From the NCBI GenBank assembly GCA_034670405.1, contig JAXDDX010000012.1:2439001-2503000 (forward strand): a DNA stretch of 64,000 nucleotides. The letters are read 5' to 3'. Position numbers and translations under genes: made by a program. The notes under the pieces were generated by a model. It was given only the letters and a program-made list of their open reading frames with translations, did not search any database and was not told where the DNA came from. The stretch is from Hoplostethus atlanticus (lineage: Eukaryota > Chordata > Actinopteri > Trachichthyiformes > Trachichthyidae). Positions 26,301 through 37,395 of this stretch are shown here, piece after piece. Within the stretch, counting starts at the first letter, position 1. Every line of letters begins with the position of its first letter.

Positions 26301-27826
26301 GACATGTAAACAAAGATCCTGGGTCAGATTCCAACCCAGGACGTCGTACTAAAACTCAGCCCTGAGCCACCAGGACGCCCCAACAACCATCACATTTTTA
26401 GTCACTCTATTTTAGCCCTCAATGTATGGAGCCCATTACTGCATTTTAGCAAACCCTGTCCTCCACTGCTGAACGCAGACATTCAACCATTAGAAAAATG
26501 TCTGTTGCTCTGCTAAAATGACAGACAGACAGACAGACAGTCACAGCCAGAAACAACCAGCGTTTGCATGGTGGCGAGTCTTTTTGATGTACCTTTCAAA
26601 ATTGGTCTTATTCCACACCTAGGAAAGTTACTCACGGGTGATGTACAGAGTGAGGTAGACTCCCGCACTGGCAGCCGCCAGACAGAAACGCATGGCGATG
26701 AAGATAGAGGGGTAAGGAGAAACGCACACCAGCACCCCAAACACCACCGACAGAGTCAGGGAGATCAGCAGCGTCTTGGACCTGCCCAGCCTGTAGTGAA
26801 ACAGAGAACAGAGCCTATGTATCAGTGCATCAGTGTGTACCAGTATGTATCAGTATATATATATATCGGTATGTATCAGTATGTATCAGTCAGGCCCTAG
26901 GTTAAAGACCAGTTGAGTCAAGTCAGGTTCTGTTGGCTGTCATTAAAATGAAAGGGCAAAATTACAATCCATATAATGAAGCATGAGGGCAAAAATACAA
27001 AAACAAGACAAACAAACAAATAATAATACACATAAAAGACACTACTTCACATGCGTGAATATTAACACTATCAAAGATGAGAGCAGCAACCAGGAGAACA
27101 GTCAACTATAGATACACTGAGTATTGATGAACTGGAGATAGAAAGTTACTTTTACTATCATTTATGAATCATTTAAGAACGTCAAATTCACAGTTTCATA
27201 TAAGCTACAAAATCCTAGGCTACAAATATGATATCATCCAACATCTCTTTGTAAATCAAAAAAACTCAGTGGCTTAGCGCTGTTCCATGTTTTTGTTTGA
27301 ACGTCACCAGGAGGCTACATTAATTCAGTCGTCCTAGCGAGCAGAGGGTTTGCTCAATTGATCAGCAAAGTAATGAAGGTTGTTAGGTAATTAAATTGGC
27401 ATCTTCACCCCTGCAGTCCACCCAAAACTACGACTTCCCCTGTGCTACCCTCGATCCAACGGCACCCCAACAGACAGACACTGGATTCATTATATCAACT
27501 ATCTGAAGTACTTATCTGAAGACCTGCACTACCAGCTCCAACAAAATAAAGCACACAAAAGGTAAAAAGGCTCATATTCTCTAGCATTAACTGTTATGTA
27601 ATGTCATTCACTGCTTGTGATCTGTTCTACAGTTTTACATAGCAGGGACCAGTATTTCCCCCCAGAAATAATGTGTTGATGTGGTGGAAAGCCACTTGAT
27701 ACTAAATCTCTTTTCTTTCAGGAGCAGGCTGCACCAACTATTGATTAGTAGAGGAATCACTGGCAGGACACAGTAAATCTATGGCTAATTTCATTTGAAA
27801 CATTAACATCTACACTGCCTCTGGTA

Positions 27827-27883
<57 letters not shown>

Positions 27884-28213
27884 GTACATATGGCTGTGAG
27901 CTAGTGAAACTGCAGAGTAAGGACAAGAGAATGAAGTATGAGGAACTCGATAGTCACTTGATTAAAAGCACCATGTGCCAGCCTCTGTGGTCGAGGTGTG
28001 TGTGTGTGTGTGTGTGTGTCCTGTGTCTGTGATTTCTTTGTGGCAGCCCATGACAACGTCAGACAGAACAGCCACAAACAGACTTCCCAAACTGACACAG
28101 TAACCTATTAACAGAGCTTCTTGGGTTGTATGTTTAATCTTTTCTGCAGCCGACTGTGTGTATCTTACCCACTCCAGCCTGCCAATTAACCCAAGTACCC
28201 ATGGGAAACACTG

Positions 28214-28272
<59 letters not shown>

Positions 28273-31200
28273 CTGTCAGCAGCATAGCCCAGGCCCAGAC
28301 AGCCAGTCAGGACCCCCAGGATGAAACAGACCTCCTCCACTGGGACCAGCCAGTACTGACCACACACCAGGTCCCACTGGACAGCAGGGATAGAGGGAGG
28401 AAGGGAAGAAGGGGGGGTGGGGGGTGGGGGTGAGGGGTGAGGGGTGAGGGGGTGACAGAGAAAAGGTCTGTGAGTTATTATCCATTCAGTTCAGTGATAT
28501 AAATGTTACAAAACAGACACCAGGTTGGCATCACAACACATGGCACCACAGGAATGGAAGACAGGATTAAGGGAGGTAGAGAGGGGAGGATGATTGGATG
28601 GAGGAAGAGAGAGCAGAATCAGTATAATCTTTTAAAAGACTTCTTAAAACTTTTTATAGAATTGCTTTTATTTTTACCAATATATTGTTTTTACCCTCAA
28701 TTTGTACTTTTTATCTTTGCCTTCTTGTTTTTACTTGTTTTAGTATTTTATGAGAATGATGCTTGCTTTCATTTGATTAAGCACTTTTGATTAAGTGCTA
28801 TAAAATACAGATTTACAGATAGATTATTTATATCCCATTATAGCGACTGAAGAGCAGTCCATGGTAAAGTGCTTGAGTGCCAGTGCAGCTCCTTCCTGAG
28901 TCCATTCAGTGGGGCGATGGCTGAAGAAATGAGTGTTTGTGTCCGTTGGTGGTTCTGACTGCTGGCAGCCTGAACTGGCAGACAGAGGAAAGTGGAAAAT
29001 TCAGACCCCGTTTGCACCTGGCTTTAAAAGAGTATTTCAGATAGAAGATACGTCTAGGTTTAAAAGGCCGAACTCATACTTTTTAGGTACATTCACATAC
29101 ATTCTTGCAGAGCTTGAAAAATACGCTTTTTTTAAACTTTCATGACTAATTGTGATTCAAAATGAAGCGGTTTTCCACAAACTGTTTGCAGTCTCAGTAA
29201 AAACGACTGCATTGATCTTTTATCTGCATTGATAAATAACGATGTTGTTATAATCCCAGGTGTAAATGGGGCTTGAGTGCAGGAGATTATCACAGGCTGA
29301 AAAAATGTCTCGGTCTGCCTATAGGAAGAAGACTCATTATCACCAACAGCCACACATTACATTAGTGTGTTGATGATGGTCAGAAGGCAGAGGATGAAAT
29401 AAAGAATTTATCATCATTATTAGTAGAAATAGTAGTGTTACTAGTACTAGTAATAGTATTATTACACCAAAAGGACAGCCTGGACACACGGGCACCCTCC
29501 TGTGCGAGCATTTACTTACTGCATTGCAAAAACAAATGGCTACGTTACATAAGAGCGTAGTCACACGGAAATGGTCGTTATCTGATGAAATGTTTAATCA
29601 CATTAAGCCAACCCACTGATTTGCATTAACAGCTGAGCTCTGCTAATGTCACCGTCTGCTGGCCGCTGACCGCTGAAAGCAAAGTGATTTTAATGATCTG
29701 GAGAGAGAGCATTGGTCCTGGGCTCAGGCAGAGGGCTGCTATTAACAAGGCCTTGTGTAATTGGAGCCCATGCATAGAAACATGAAAGCCTGTCACATGC
29801 TATCAGTCACCAGAGACGCAACGCTGTACGTCAGCCTGGTAAAGGGCAGTGTACCAACACGTAGTGCTCATACGGGTGACGTGCTTGGGACAATAGGGGG
29901 GAGAAATGTGCACAAACAAGTTCACAAACTCCCTGGACTGGTTTTGTGAATGAGGCCCAGGCACCATTAGGTGTATGTCCTTGGGAGAAACCCTCACTTC
30001 CTCCTTTCACATGTCTGGCTCCAGATACTTTGAATAGCTATGATGCTTGCCTGTGACTACGCGATGAATGTAGACTTCACAAACTCATAATGTCACCATA
30101 CAGGCTAGCTGCCTAACACAGTACTGAGTTAGCTTAGCGGCATTTTTAAGATGACTTTCATGGCATTTCTGCTTGATAACGTACAGTGGAAAGTCACGGG
30201 AAAGATGGAATAGAGAGGCGATGACGTGCAACAAAAGCCATGAGCCAGATTCAAACTCACAACACAATCGCCTGTATATGGTATGCACATTAGTCCACTG
30301 ATCCATGGCTTGGAGATGTTAAGTGGGGTTCGCCTCTAGCTGAGTGACACACTATTGATCAGTGGTAGAGGCTGAGCTGGTCAGGGAACTTCCCATTTCC
30401 TGCTTGGTAGACTGCCACCTCAGCAAAGTAGTAATGGAGAAACGTGACTTAGAATATGTCTGTCTGTCTGTCTCTCTCTATCTCCCTGTCTCTCTGCCAT
30501 CCAAACACCCTCCCCCCATCCTCGGCCTCCCTCTCACTCTCCCTCTCCCTCAGCATAGACACTATGGGATGGAGGAAACAGTAACCACACTATGTATAAA
30601 TACACTACAAGATACATTTGCTGCCATGCTCTCGCCGAATGCTTCCCTAGGCAGCGTTTATGTTGAGCTCACCGCAGTGGACTGGAGGATTACCACCGAA
30701 CTGCCCTAATACCATGGACTGAAGGACTGGGTGTGGCTCCCACATCAGTAGGAGGACTGAGAACAGACAGAGGGTGGAGGAGGAGCAGGCTGGGTGGAGT
30801 TGGCAAGGCTCCTGCTAAAGACATTAGTCATAACAAGACCAATCTAATAGTCTTCAAGTGAAAATCCAACCCTAAAATAGAAGCTAATCCTGTCATTTTA
30901 AATGCAGACCATACACACCAGAACATCAGACAGTCTCCGAACTGACTGACACGTTTTATTGCATGCAAACCGCTTTTTTTCTGCTCCTTGCTTCAGTTTA
31001 TTTTACTGTCCGACTATACTTTACTTGCCCGATATCACCAAAAATAAGCATAGGAAACAGTGATGTTGTCATATGAACATGATGGGGACAGGATTAGCTC
31101 TTTCCGAAAGCTGGAAATCAGAGAACCAAACTAATCTGTGATGTCATCAAGATGTAAGCTGTGCTGCTCCACTGACAACCTAAATAGATTCCCCCTAGGG

Positions 31201-32439
31201 TGGATTAGGTGAAGAGTAACCAAAACTTTGCTGTAATCTTAGAAGACCTGTGATAATACAGTGTAATTATGTGTGTAGTTACGAGTACCGTAGAAAAACA
31301 GCAACTACCCCAGGTTTGTTGATAGGTGTCTTTTAAGACTTTTATGTCTTTGGTTATGGCAGGGGACGTAACACCGTGTAAGGGCAAGATAAAATCACTT
31401 ACTATTGCACTCATGTATTCAACAGTTATTTCCTGTTTCACTGTAGCTAACCATGAACCTGCCCGCCTGCTGGGAAATACCAAGAAAATAATTAAGGGGG
31501 AGCAGTTTGAGCAGCGAGCTTGTGACCCAAAGGTTCAAATCCTCAGACCAGCTCAGAAAATCCAGGCGAGGTAGATGAATGATTAACAATGCCTCGTCCC
31601 TCAACAATTACTGTGGTGCCTTGAGCAAGGCGCTTAACCCCCAGAAGCTTCAGTGGAGCTGCTCAGTGGCCAATAACAGACTGTGGGTGTACTAGGCATC
31701 TCACCGGTGCAAATATGTGTAGCTGTATGAATGTGTAGCAGAGTTGCTGAAAAAGAGAACGCATGCTCAGCAAAACCCTCCTGTGGATAAATACAGGTTA
31801 AAAAAAGAAACAAAGAGAAAGTTTTTTCACATTTTAAAAAGGCTCAATCCTTAATCCCTACGTAAACAAAAAAAGATAACCTTCCCACACAAAACCAAAA
31901 CACAGCAGCAGGGAAATCATAATCACTGTGCTCAAAAGGATCCCAGGCTGGGTCTCTACCTCGGTCACAATGTTATTTCTCAGTCCTTCCGTGACGTTGT
32001 AGTCCCAGCCGGCCTCGCAGTCCACCACGGCCGACTGGCTGCCGTTGACATACTGCTTACACTGAGACAGTCCCCCGCTCTTGCCGGGCCTCTCCCCCTT
32101 CTCCCAGGGCAGGGAGGCGTTCAGCACCTGGGGGGACGGCGAGGGTCCCGGCAGGCGGCAGTGGTGGGGTGGGGAAAGCGTGATGAGGGGGTCAGAGGAG
32201 AGCAGGAAGGCCAGGAAGAGGTTGGGCAGGATGGAGAGAGCGATCAGCACCCTCTGCTTCTTCCTCCCCAGAGCCAGCACCATCACCTCCCCCGTGGGAG
32301 GCAGCGAGGGCGGAGGGGGGAGGGAGGAGGAGGAAGGGGCTGGGGAGGAGGGCACGGGGGAGGAGGGGAGGGACGGAGGGGGAGCGGGACAAGGGGACGG
32401 GGAGACCAGGGGGGGAGAGTCCGGTGATGTCATCATCAA
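20350..32439 (-). CDS. slc22a17: slc22a17, lipocalin-2 receptor-like SLC22 (MFS) membrane protein
   Basis: SLC22A17 (24p3R/NGALR, BOCT) is a plasma-membrane protein of the organic-cation transporter fold, described as a lipocalin-2 receptor. Coding exons, 5' to 3': 31960-32439 (exon to 32507), 28273-28376, 26636-26790, 24823-24988, 23813-23937, 22561-22666, 22109-22332, 21026-21137, 20350-20626. They sum to 1749 nt (582 aa plus stop), and all junctions have GT/AG. The product has a proline-rich N-terminus, TM1 ([16 protein letters not shown], near residue 75), a large extracellular loop with sequons NAS, NGS and NVT, the phrase WDLVC, an MFS loop [11 protein letters not shown], and a C-tail [12 protein letters not shown] close to the mammalian C-terminus. 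The central cytoplasmic loop (exons 23813 and 22561) diverges from mammals. The start is the first ATG in frame in its exon. The same frame stays open upstream to the acceptor, so an earlier exon could carry the true start. Confidence 0.92.
24541..24566. repeat. Short GGATTT hexamer repeat
   Basis: About four copies of TTTGGA/GGATTT in an slc22a17 intron. It is a minor simple repeat. Confidence 0.6.
25040..25520 (-). mobile_element. Degenerate interspersed repeat in an slc22a17 intron
   Basis: The segment (AATAAAATCTTAAAATCAATTCTAAA, then CCAGGTAGCCAGTGTAGAAGG) matches a pattern I associate with widespread fish transposon relics: a stretch that translates as conserved fragments with no full frame. 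I cannot assign the family from memory with confidence. Confidence 0.35.
26229..26381 (-). mobile_element. tRNA-derived SINE, minus orientation, diverged
   Basis: The right end (minus-strand start) reads GGCGTCCTGGTGGCTCAGG, and the B-box region reads GGGTTGGAATC. The body includes TTTGCCTTTATTTGGACAG, as in the copies at 17333 and 55926. It lies in an slc22a17 intron. Confidence 0.65.
26817..26892. repeat. Degenerate ATCAGTATGT tandem repeat
   Basis: About seven units of a CAGTATGTAT-like decamer just beyond the acceptor of the slc22a17 exon at 26636-26790. A simple-sequence repeat. Confidence 0.6.
27830..27882. repeat. (GT)n microsatellite
   Basis: About 26 GT units in an slc22a17 intron. 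A second (GT)n run lies at 27995-28019. Confidence 0.95.
28215..28270. repeat. (GT)n microsatellite abutting an slc22a17 splice donor
   Basis: The tract ends right beside the minus-strand donor GTAA at 28269-28272 of the exon 28273-28376, so the pre-mRNA reads donor GTAA followed by about 27 CA units. CA repeats near donors bind hnRNP L in vertebrates and can raise or lower exon inclusion. Confidence 0.9.
28630..28810 (+). mobile_element. LINE tail fragment, L2-like
   Basis: An AT-rich stretch ending AAGCACTTTTGATTAAGTGC then TATAAAATA resembles the 3' tail of the LINE remnant at 14765-15340. Only the untranslated tail is present. Assignment rests on that similarity. Confidence 0.4.
30183..30308 (-). 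mobile_element. tRNA-derived SINE fragment, minus orientation
   Basis: Diverged copy of the family at 17333. The plus strand shows GGCGATGACGTGCAACAAAAG, then AGATTCAAACTC (B-box complement), then GGTATGCACATTAGTCCACTG. The 5' end is decayed. Confidence 0.55.
31500..31745 (+). mobile_element. Second SINE-like family, copy 1
   Basis: A tRNA-like head with a B-box-like AGGTTCAAATCC (about 31532-31543) is followed by CCTTGAGCAAGGCGCTTAAC and a tail GTGTAGCTGTATGAATGTG. The CTTGAGCAAGGC core and tail recur at 37133-37395. This motif is common in teleost SINE-like repeats. Confidence 0.6.
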
Positions 32440-32850
32440 GGGACAGGAGGGGGAAGCTGTCCTGGAGGTCGCTCCCCAGATAGAGGCAGGGAGATGTGGG
32501 AAAAGCTCTGTGGAAAAAAGGAATTACACGAGAAAGTTACACAACATTGTTTTACTATTTAAAAACCCAATATAGAACTACAGTATTGTGCCCCATGTTC
32601 AAAGACCCGTTAATGGTTGCCTGAGTTTTTCATACAAGGACTGAACAGATGTGACACAATAATCACAATGGAAATAAGTTGTGAAAACATTACTTTCAAA
32701 TACATACTATCTCTGTATAGAGCGAACATTTGTGAATATTGTTAAAGTTCAGATGCTAAAATAATTCCACATTGTGGCTTTAAATGTTGGGCCGTCTTGA
32801 AGTACCTTGGGCCAAATTCAAAGAAACATCTATGATCAGAGATGTCTCAC

Positions 32851-33040
32851 CAGCACTGACCCCAGTAAGACCTCATCTAAGGTGCTTTCAGTTGAGTTGA
32901 CAGTCATGTTGTTCACCAGATGTACCAGCTGGTACGGTCTGGTCTGCTGGAGCACATAGGTAATTTGAGGCATCTCATTGACATCGCCTTGCGTCCACGG
33001 GGCGTAGCAAGTGTATGACACAATTCCAGTGTACGAGGGA
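32851..33040 (-). other. Orphan exon-like open segment (unassigned)
   Basis: On the minus strand an open frame reads like genuine protein (CYAPWTQGDVNEMPQITYV, then QLVHLVNNMTVNSTESTLDE) and ends LLGSVL at a donor-like CTG/GTGAGA, with acceptor-like AAGs upstream. I do not recognise the family. It does not splice in frame to the slc22a17 exon at 31960-32507. It may be an exon of another gene, an alternative exon, or a relic. Confidence 0.3.
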
Positions 33041-34152
33041 CTTATTTGGGTCACTTGACAGTTAGGCTACACTATTCCAAATATTGAACAAAAACCTGGG
33101 ACTCACACTGAGCATACATATACTGTACAATCACCCAGCACTACTGCCAATATTTACACAACCTACTTTTTTACCCTACATCAAAACTGACACAGTTCTG
33201 TTAAAGGAAAGGTTCTTCAACTTCCTGTGTCTGGGAGTAAATTGAGTCACGACCCAAGATCGCAAAATCACACCTGTACTCTTGTCAAGAAACAAGTACG
33301 TGACCCATTTTGACCCATTTTTATGAAATACCAAGTGCTATCTGTTGGTTACAGCTCTAATACAGAGCTCTCCAAACTTTTTCAAGTCAAGGATCCCCAA
33401 GTAGATACACATTACACAGATATAATAAGTCCCAGTGGCCCACACCTGAGGGTTGTTACTGTGAGATGTGATCCAGCTCAGAACGGTACAGCTGCCTATT
33501 CTGTAGGCGGTGAAAAAGAAACCTACGGTCAACATAAATAAATAATAGTGAAACTAAACACAAACTTATCTTGCTGAGGACCACCTGGAGCCCCTGCAAG
33601 GACCTGGTGGTTCCAAAGCACCCCATATTTTATGATATGAATTAGATTTTACATAGGGAAAGGTGTACCAATAAAAGACAGGGGGGTCATAGGTTGCCTT
33701 CTCTTTACTCTAACCAGCACTTTGTCTCTGTTCCCAGATCAGGGCTGGGATGTGAACACCCTGTGCTTTACTTAGCAGTCTCTGTGGTACACATGGTGCT
33801 CCTATGGCAGCCCGTGTGTTGATGTGTTTTCCTTGCAGAGGGCCAGGAAGTCTCGCAACAGGACTCCCAGAGGGTTACATAAGAGGTTTCACACGGGGGG
33901 AAACTAAATACGTGGAGGGAATGAGAGAGTCGCCGCCTGGCCCTGTTTCCCCCCTCCTGGCTGTCCAAGTACGCAGATCAAAAGCAGCGTGAGGCTAAAA
34001 ATGATGGTGTGGGGGGGAAAGGAAAAAAGACAGTGGCTGGGCCAGAAGCAAGTGCGGTGGTGGACCGACAGACAGACACCTGCCCCGACAGACGAAACAC
34101 ACAGCTGCTTCACTTACCCCTTTTAAATATCGCTGTGTTGTGTGCCTAGATC

Positions 34153-34729
34153 CTACTGCCCGTCGTCTCTCCCAAACGTCCAAAACATTGCGGGGTGAAA
34201 GCGGTAGAGTAGTTCAAAATAGAGCCCGGTTTCACCGCATTCCCTTTTACTGGATCTCCTCTGCGTCTCGTTTCCAGCCTGCTTTGTCTGTTGGTCCAAT
34301 ATCAAGTGACATTTCTGTCCCGGAGAAGTGCTGTTGCCCGTAAAAAAACACCAACGTTGCCTTTGACACAGCAAGGACACATCGGTCCTGTTAGCCGGGA
34401 ACGATAAGCGACTGCGCTTTGAGATGTGATGCCAACCCCGGGCTACAAAGGCTGATGCTCCACTCCTAACGTCGCTGCTTTCTAACCTTATCGCTTGGTC
34501 CAAGTTTATGTCTGCCGACATTACACAAAATATTTAAATAATACATAATTGTTTCCGACATCGTCTTAAAGGGAAAGGCGTCGTCAGTAGAGCCACTCTG
34601 GGACAAAGAGAGGTCGGAAAACTGCATTGGGAGAAGCCTGGTAAAAGGGGCGAGCTGCTCCACCGGCACACTTCGGAAAACATCGGATGAAATCGTCCAG
34701 GCGACGTCTCCTCGTTGTACTACTGTCAA
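34153..34729 (-). promoter_or_regulatory. CpG-containing segment, possible slc22a17 first exon/promoter
   Basis: The stretch is richer in CpG than its surroundings and lies where an upstream slc22a17 exon and promoter would be expected. It has two overlapping minus-strand open frames (34466-34729 and 34153-34521), neither recognisable. No TATA box is evident. The link to slc22a17 is inference from position. Confidence 0.3.
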
Positions 34730-34790
34730 AGATAGTCTATGTTAGATTAATAAATCACTCTGTGTAGAAAAAAACTGGCCATGCTTTAAG

Positions 34791-34839
34791 GTTGGCTATG
34801 CTTTAAGGTACCATAAGGGTACCTTAAAGCATAGCCAAC
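34791..34839. repeat. Perfect 22-bp inverted repeat with 5-bp loop
   Basis: The left arm is 34791-34812 and the right arm 34818-34839, exact reverse complements around ATAAG. An incomplete copy of the left arm (ATGCTTTAAGGT) precedes it at about 34780. It may be a foldback fragment or a cruciform-forming site. Confidence 0.9.
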
Positions 34840-37132
34840 TACAATCGCCAAGTCGTCATCAGTGTCATTACGCGCCTGTATACTATAAATTAAGCGCCAT
34901 CATATTTTTGTCTGTTATTTTTTATTGTATATGAAACTATAATGACAAGTATCTGGAACAGTTTTGGAGGAACCCTCAGGAAAAGGGGGATGGAAAGTTT
35001 TTTTCCTGCCAATGGCGAAAATTAATGGTATTTTTGGATCCCATTTGCCAATCATTATTTTCTTAAAATGGGTGTAATAATTAATGTAGAAATGACATGA
35101 TGAAGATGTTACACATTTTGACACATTACTGAATTTTTACAACATATTTTGCTAACAACATATTTTTCCAAAATATTCAATATTAGCGCTGGACGTAGTT
35201 AGACATAGTATCATTGTAGAATCGTGGTCAGCAAACCATCAGTGTCTTGTTGTTAACACATCTGATTTGTGCACTAGCTAATGTATCTAGTAGAAGTGGC
35301 AGTAGTGGGTAGTAGCTGCATGTTTAGCCAGCTAGCTGGTTAGCTAGTTAGCTAGTTGGCTAGCTGACAAAAACAAACTTTTAGTTAAACTGACTCTGCT
35401 CAAGCTACAACTGAGTGTTTTGGAGTAGAGACTAGGGCTAAAGACAAGACAGTTTACTGAGTCACAGTAACAAATCTACCATATCACACTATTCACTTTT
35501 ACTAATACTAATACTACTGAACTGACCTAAACCCGCACCACAGCAATCTTTTTCAGGTATGTCTCCTTCCACTGGACTTCCATGATGGCGTCAGACATGG
35601 TTGCTAGGAGATTTGTGATGCAACTGCAAAGCCTCTATAATGGCCGACTTCCATCACTGCCAAGAGACCTGCAAACTGGGGGTTTCTGAAGTGTACACAT
35701 CAGTAGTTAAAGCATTGTTGACTGGATTTTGCGTAATTTGGTCCAAATAAACATTAAACACTTTTAACAGAAAACAGCACAACAGTAGGCCACATCTAGC
35801 TACTTTTCCATTAGCGGCAATCCATTGAGAGCCGGTTCTAGTACCCAGAATAAGGGACAGAGTGAGAGATCTGTAATTTTCTTTCTCTCTAGTACTGTAC
35901 ATTTAGTCCTCTGCCGCATGGTGGAGACATAAATCAGAGGCCACTCCTATCGTCTCTAGGCTGAAGGAGAGAGCGAGAGAGAGAGCTTGTTTCATGGTGG
36001 ACACAATGGTAAAGACAAGAAAGGCTGCATATTGTCACTTTGCAAAACAATCATTGGGTCATCCAAGTCCAGTCACATATATTACTCTTATGGCATAAGG
36101 CCCACTCAATCAGTATGTGGGATGGTCTACTCCTCTCTCCCACAACAAGAAGCCACAGAGCCAAGACTTGAATCTGAGCTACACCGGCCGACCTGCTAAA
36201 CTCAGAGGGTTTGTCAGGACTATCACATACAAACGAGCAGCGTGTAGTCATGCTATAAATTGGGAGCTAAATATTTTGAATGGGCCTAGTGTCACAGTCA
36301 CCTTTTCTTTCCCCCAGTTCAGTCTCAGTTGTACCTACATTGTATATCATACATAAGGAGGCAGACCAAATGTTTGTTCTCTTATTTCTGAGTTGACAAT
36401 ATTGAAAAGTCACCAATACGGACCAAACTGACCTAGGATGTGTAGTAGCCTATTTGCAGTGTTTTTTCCTTCCTAAGGGAAAACATGAACTTCAAGATGG
36501 CATGCGAAATATTTAGTAGACGTTGGTTACTGGTAAACCACCAAGGCTTATGGTATTGTAATAATAATAATAATAATAATATCAACACCAACAACAGCTT
36601 TATTTGTATAGCATAAAAAGAAGCCAGTACAAGATTTAAATAAATAAAGAGTGAAAAAATAAAAAGTCTATAAAACCAGACTGAAATGCCCCCAGAGGAG
36701 GCACTGAACCTCTTGCTTCTCTACAGACGACACCTCGCTCTGACCTCTTTAAACCTTATTTAGGGAAGTGTATGTGTGTGTGTGTGCGTGTGTACTTCAT
36801 GAGAGGCATGTGAGGAAAGACGTTCCCCCACAGTGAAGTTATTCTAGTGCTTCTGTACTAGTCTGGGCTCCATTTCCAGGCAAGGAATCAATCCAATCAT
36901 CCCTAAACTAACAATACCAAGGTGAGGCAGGTTATGGCCAGGTAAAAATCTGCTACTAATTCTAATCTTACTAGTATAAGAACTTGTGGGCGCTCACCTT
37001 CAGCACGTAATGCATTTCTTTCCCAGAGGATGATTCAAAATGAAAAGCCCTGACTGTTACAGCGGTGCCATCACTGGAGGGTTTCTTGACGGGGTGGCAG
37101 AAACCCGAAGCTAAGAAACCCAGCCGTCTGAC
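34840..37132. other. Intergenic region, no gene seen
   Basis: Repeated GCTAGCTGGTTAGCTAG-type units lie at about 35328-35368, and an (AAT)n run is at 36560-36582. I see no exon-like segment. Confidence 0.45.
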
Positions 37133-37395
37133 CACAGGGTCACCAGTTCCACTCTTGAGACAGGCTGACTGGCTGGGGGAAGTAAACCAGTAAATGCTCT
37201 CCCCTCACAGTACAACCACTACTGAGGTACCCTTGAGCAAGGCACCCCCCCCCCCCCCCCACACACACACACACACAAACACACACTCCAACTGCTTTAG
37301 TGGAGATAAACAGCAGGAGATTGTGGTTGCACTGGGCAGCTCCCCGGTGTGAATGTGTGTAACTGTATGGGTGTGGAGCAGAAGTCCTCATGGCT
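37133..37395 (+). mobile_element. Second SINE-like family, copy 2
   Basis: It shares CCTTGAGCAAGGCACC and the tail GGTGTGAATGTGTGTAACTG with the copy at 31500-31745. A C-run and (CA)n (37246-37280) have expanded inside it. Confidence 0.6.

Noticed and set aside
32081-32575. Gly/Glu-rich plus-strand open frame of 164 residues
   Set aside because: It is antisense to the proline-rich slc22a17 exon and reflects its base composition.
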